Positions 13,015-13,576 of a stretch of DNA of 13,576 nucleotides are shown here, in pieces. Source of the stretch: Acidilobaceae archaeon UBA158 (lineage in GTDB: Archaea > Thermoproteota > Thermoprotei_A > Sulfolobales > Acidilobaceae); assembly GCA_002506595.1 (NCBI GenBank), contig DAXV01000028.1, positions 18,558 to 32,133 on the forward strand, read 5' to 3'. Position numbers and translations under genes: made by a program. Position 1 is the stretch's first letter. Every line of letters starts with the position of its first letter. The notes under the pieces are model-generated. The model searched no databases, was not told the origin of the DNA, and worked only from the letters and a program-made list of their open reading frames with translations.

Positions 13015-13518
13015 TTACATTACCTCCTTAGTTCTAGGAGATGGATAAGGAACTATTGGCACCATACCTTTTTTCTGTAATTCAGCAAAGAAATACCTTT
13101 TGTAATATGCCGCATCATTAGCCTCTATATAAGCTAAAGCGTTTTCTGGGCAAGCTTTTACACATTGTGGATCTCCTCCACATAAATCACATTTAATAGC
13201 TTTCTTTTCTATATGATCCAATGTAATAACCCCGTAAGGACAAACAACTATACAATTTGTACAACCATCACATTTATTCCTATCTATTAAAACAGCAAAT
13301 GTATTTGGATCCCTATATATCGCATTTTCTGGGCAGACACCAGGCATAGCACAAAGTCCACATTCAATACAAAATGTTGGTGCATCCAATGGCTCATTTT
13401 CAAGTCTAACAACATGTATTGCTGACAGCGATGGATCTATTATATTAAAATGTTGAAACGAGCATGCTTCTTCACATCTACCGCATCCAGTACATCTATC
13501 AGGAATTGCCATCAGCAT
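13015..13518 (-). CDS. Four-cluster polyferredoxin subunit of the aldehyde oxidoreductase (AorA-like)
   Basis: A small iron-sulfur electron-transfer protein, 167 residues from the ATG at 13518. Sixteen cysteines form four [4Fe-4S] sites: Cys9/12/15/19, Cys50/53/56/62, Cys83/86/89/93 and Cys110/113/119/123. A short C-terminal tail follows. Order and size match the AorA subunit of bacterial AorABC aldehyde oxidoreductases and the YdhY-type partners of AOR homologues. It probably carries electrons away from the tungsten subunit encoded just downstream. The frame also opens at a TTG at 13557, but the TATA box puts transcription near 13536, so the ATG at 13518 or the one at 13512 is preferred. No flavin subunit gene (AorC) is within the window, and the region upstream lies outside it. 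Confidence 0.9.
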   Translation of the reverse strand: MLMAIPDRCTGCGRCEEACSFQHFNIIDPSLSAIHVVRLENEPLDAPTFCIECGLCAMPGVCPENAIYRDPNTFAVLIDRNKCDGCTNCIVVCPYGVITLDHIEKKAIKCDLCGGDPQCVKACPENALAYIEANDAAYYKRYFFAELQKKGMVPIVPYPSPRTKEVM

Positions 13519-13555
13519 CTTTACCAATAAAACCACCAAACTTATTTTGTTATTC

Positions 13556-13567
13556 AAAAAATATAAC
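13556..13567 (-). promoter_or_regulatory. TATA box for the polyferredoxin/AOR operon
   Basis: On the minus strand this reads GTTATATTTTTT. A start about 25 bases downstream falls near 13536, ruling out the TTG at 13557 and leaving a leader of about 18 bases before the ATG at 13518. Confidence 0.45.
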
Positions 13568-13576
13568 CTTTATTAT

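Noticed and set aside
1..13576. CRISPR arrays, insertion sequences, prophage or defence genes
   Set aside because: No regularly spaced repeats, transposase, integrase or nuclease-like protein could be found; all larger frames are accounted for by metabolic or membrane genes.

Overview
The window looks like part of the chromosome of an AT-rich thermophilic archaeon, most likely a crenarchaeon (Thermoproteota). GC is roughly 30% by eye. The evidence is isopentenyl phosphate kinase (the archaeal mevalonate route), a tungsten-type aldehyde ferredoxin oxidoreductase, a VKOR disulfide-forming membrane protein, a sequon-rich membrane protein, TATA-box promoters with very short leaders, and GGTGA-type ribosome binding sites. 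A Caldisphaera- or Sulfolobales-like organism would fit, but the sequence alone does not settle the genus. I see no tRNA, rRNA, CRISPR array, insertion sequence or phage gene.

Left part (1-2400, + strand): an isoprenoid-linked cluster. It holds a MEMO-family gene cut by the window edge, a 260-residue GHMP-kinase-like protein that has lost its ATP-binding loop and sits where mevalonate kinase is often found, and isopentenyl phosphate kinase. Middle-left (2400-5500): small membrane or lipid-related genes. These are VKOR (+), a two-helix protein with seven N-glycosylation sequons in its outer loop (-), a DUF998 membrane protein (-), a six-helix membrane protein of uncertain family (+), and a single-domain SCP2 lipid-binding protein (+).

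Right part (5468-13518, all - strand): metabolic genes. A ThDP-dependent acetolactate-synthase-like enzyme is followed one base later by an iron-type alcohol dehydrogenase. Upstream lie a compact arginine-deiminase-like hydrolase and an NCS1-family nucleobase-type permease. The permease has a 12+2+12 bp palindrome between its TATA box and start codon. Furthest upstream is a two-gene unit: a four-cluster polyferredoxin followed one base later by an aldehyde ferredoxin oxidoreductase, the layout of bacterial AorAB.

A reasonable reading is that the right half handles 2-oxo acids and aldehydes. The ThDP enzyme would make or cleave a C-C bond to give an aldehyde or ketol, the Fe-ADH would reduce it with NAD(P)H, and the AOR/ferredoxin pair would oxidise aldehydes to acids and pass electrons to ferredoxin. 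The permease and guanidine-type hydrolase suggest uptake and breakdown of a nitrogen compound. Substrates cannot be read from the sequence.

The points most worth following up are the degenerate GHMP protein in the mevalonate cluster, the palindromic operator of the permease, the AorAB-like pair without an evident AorC, the coupled ThDP enzyme/Fe-ADH pair with a changed metal ligand, and the sequon-rich membrane protein. Several genes begin more plausibly downstream of their longest open frame, and starts were chosen from Shine-Dalgarno and TATA placement.
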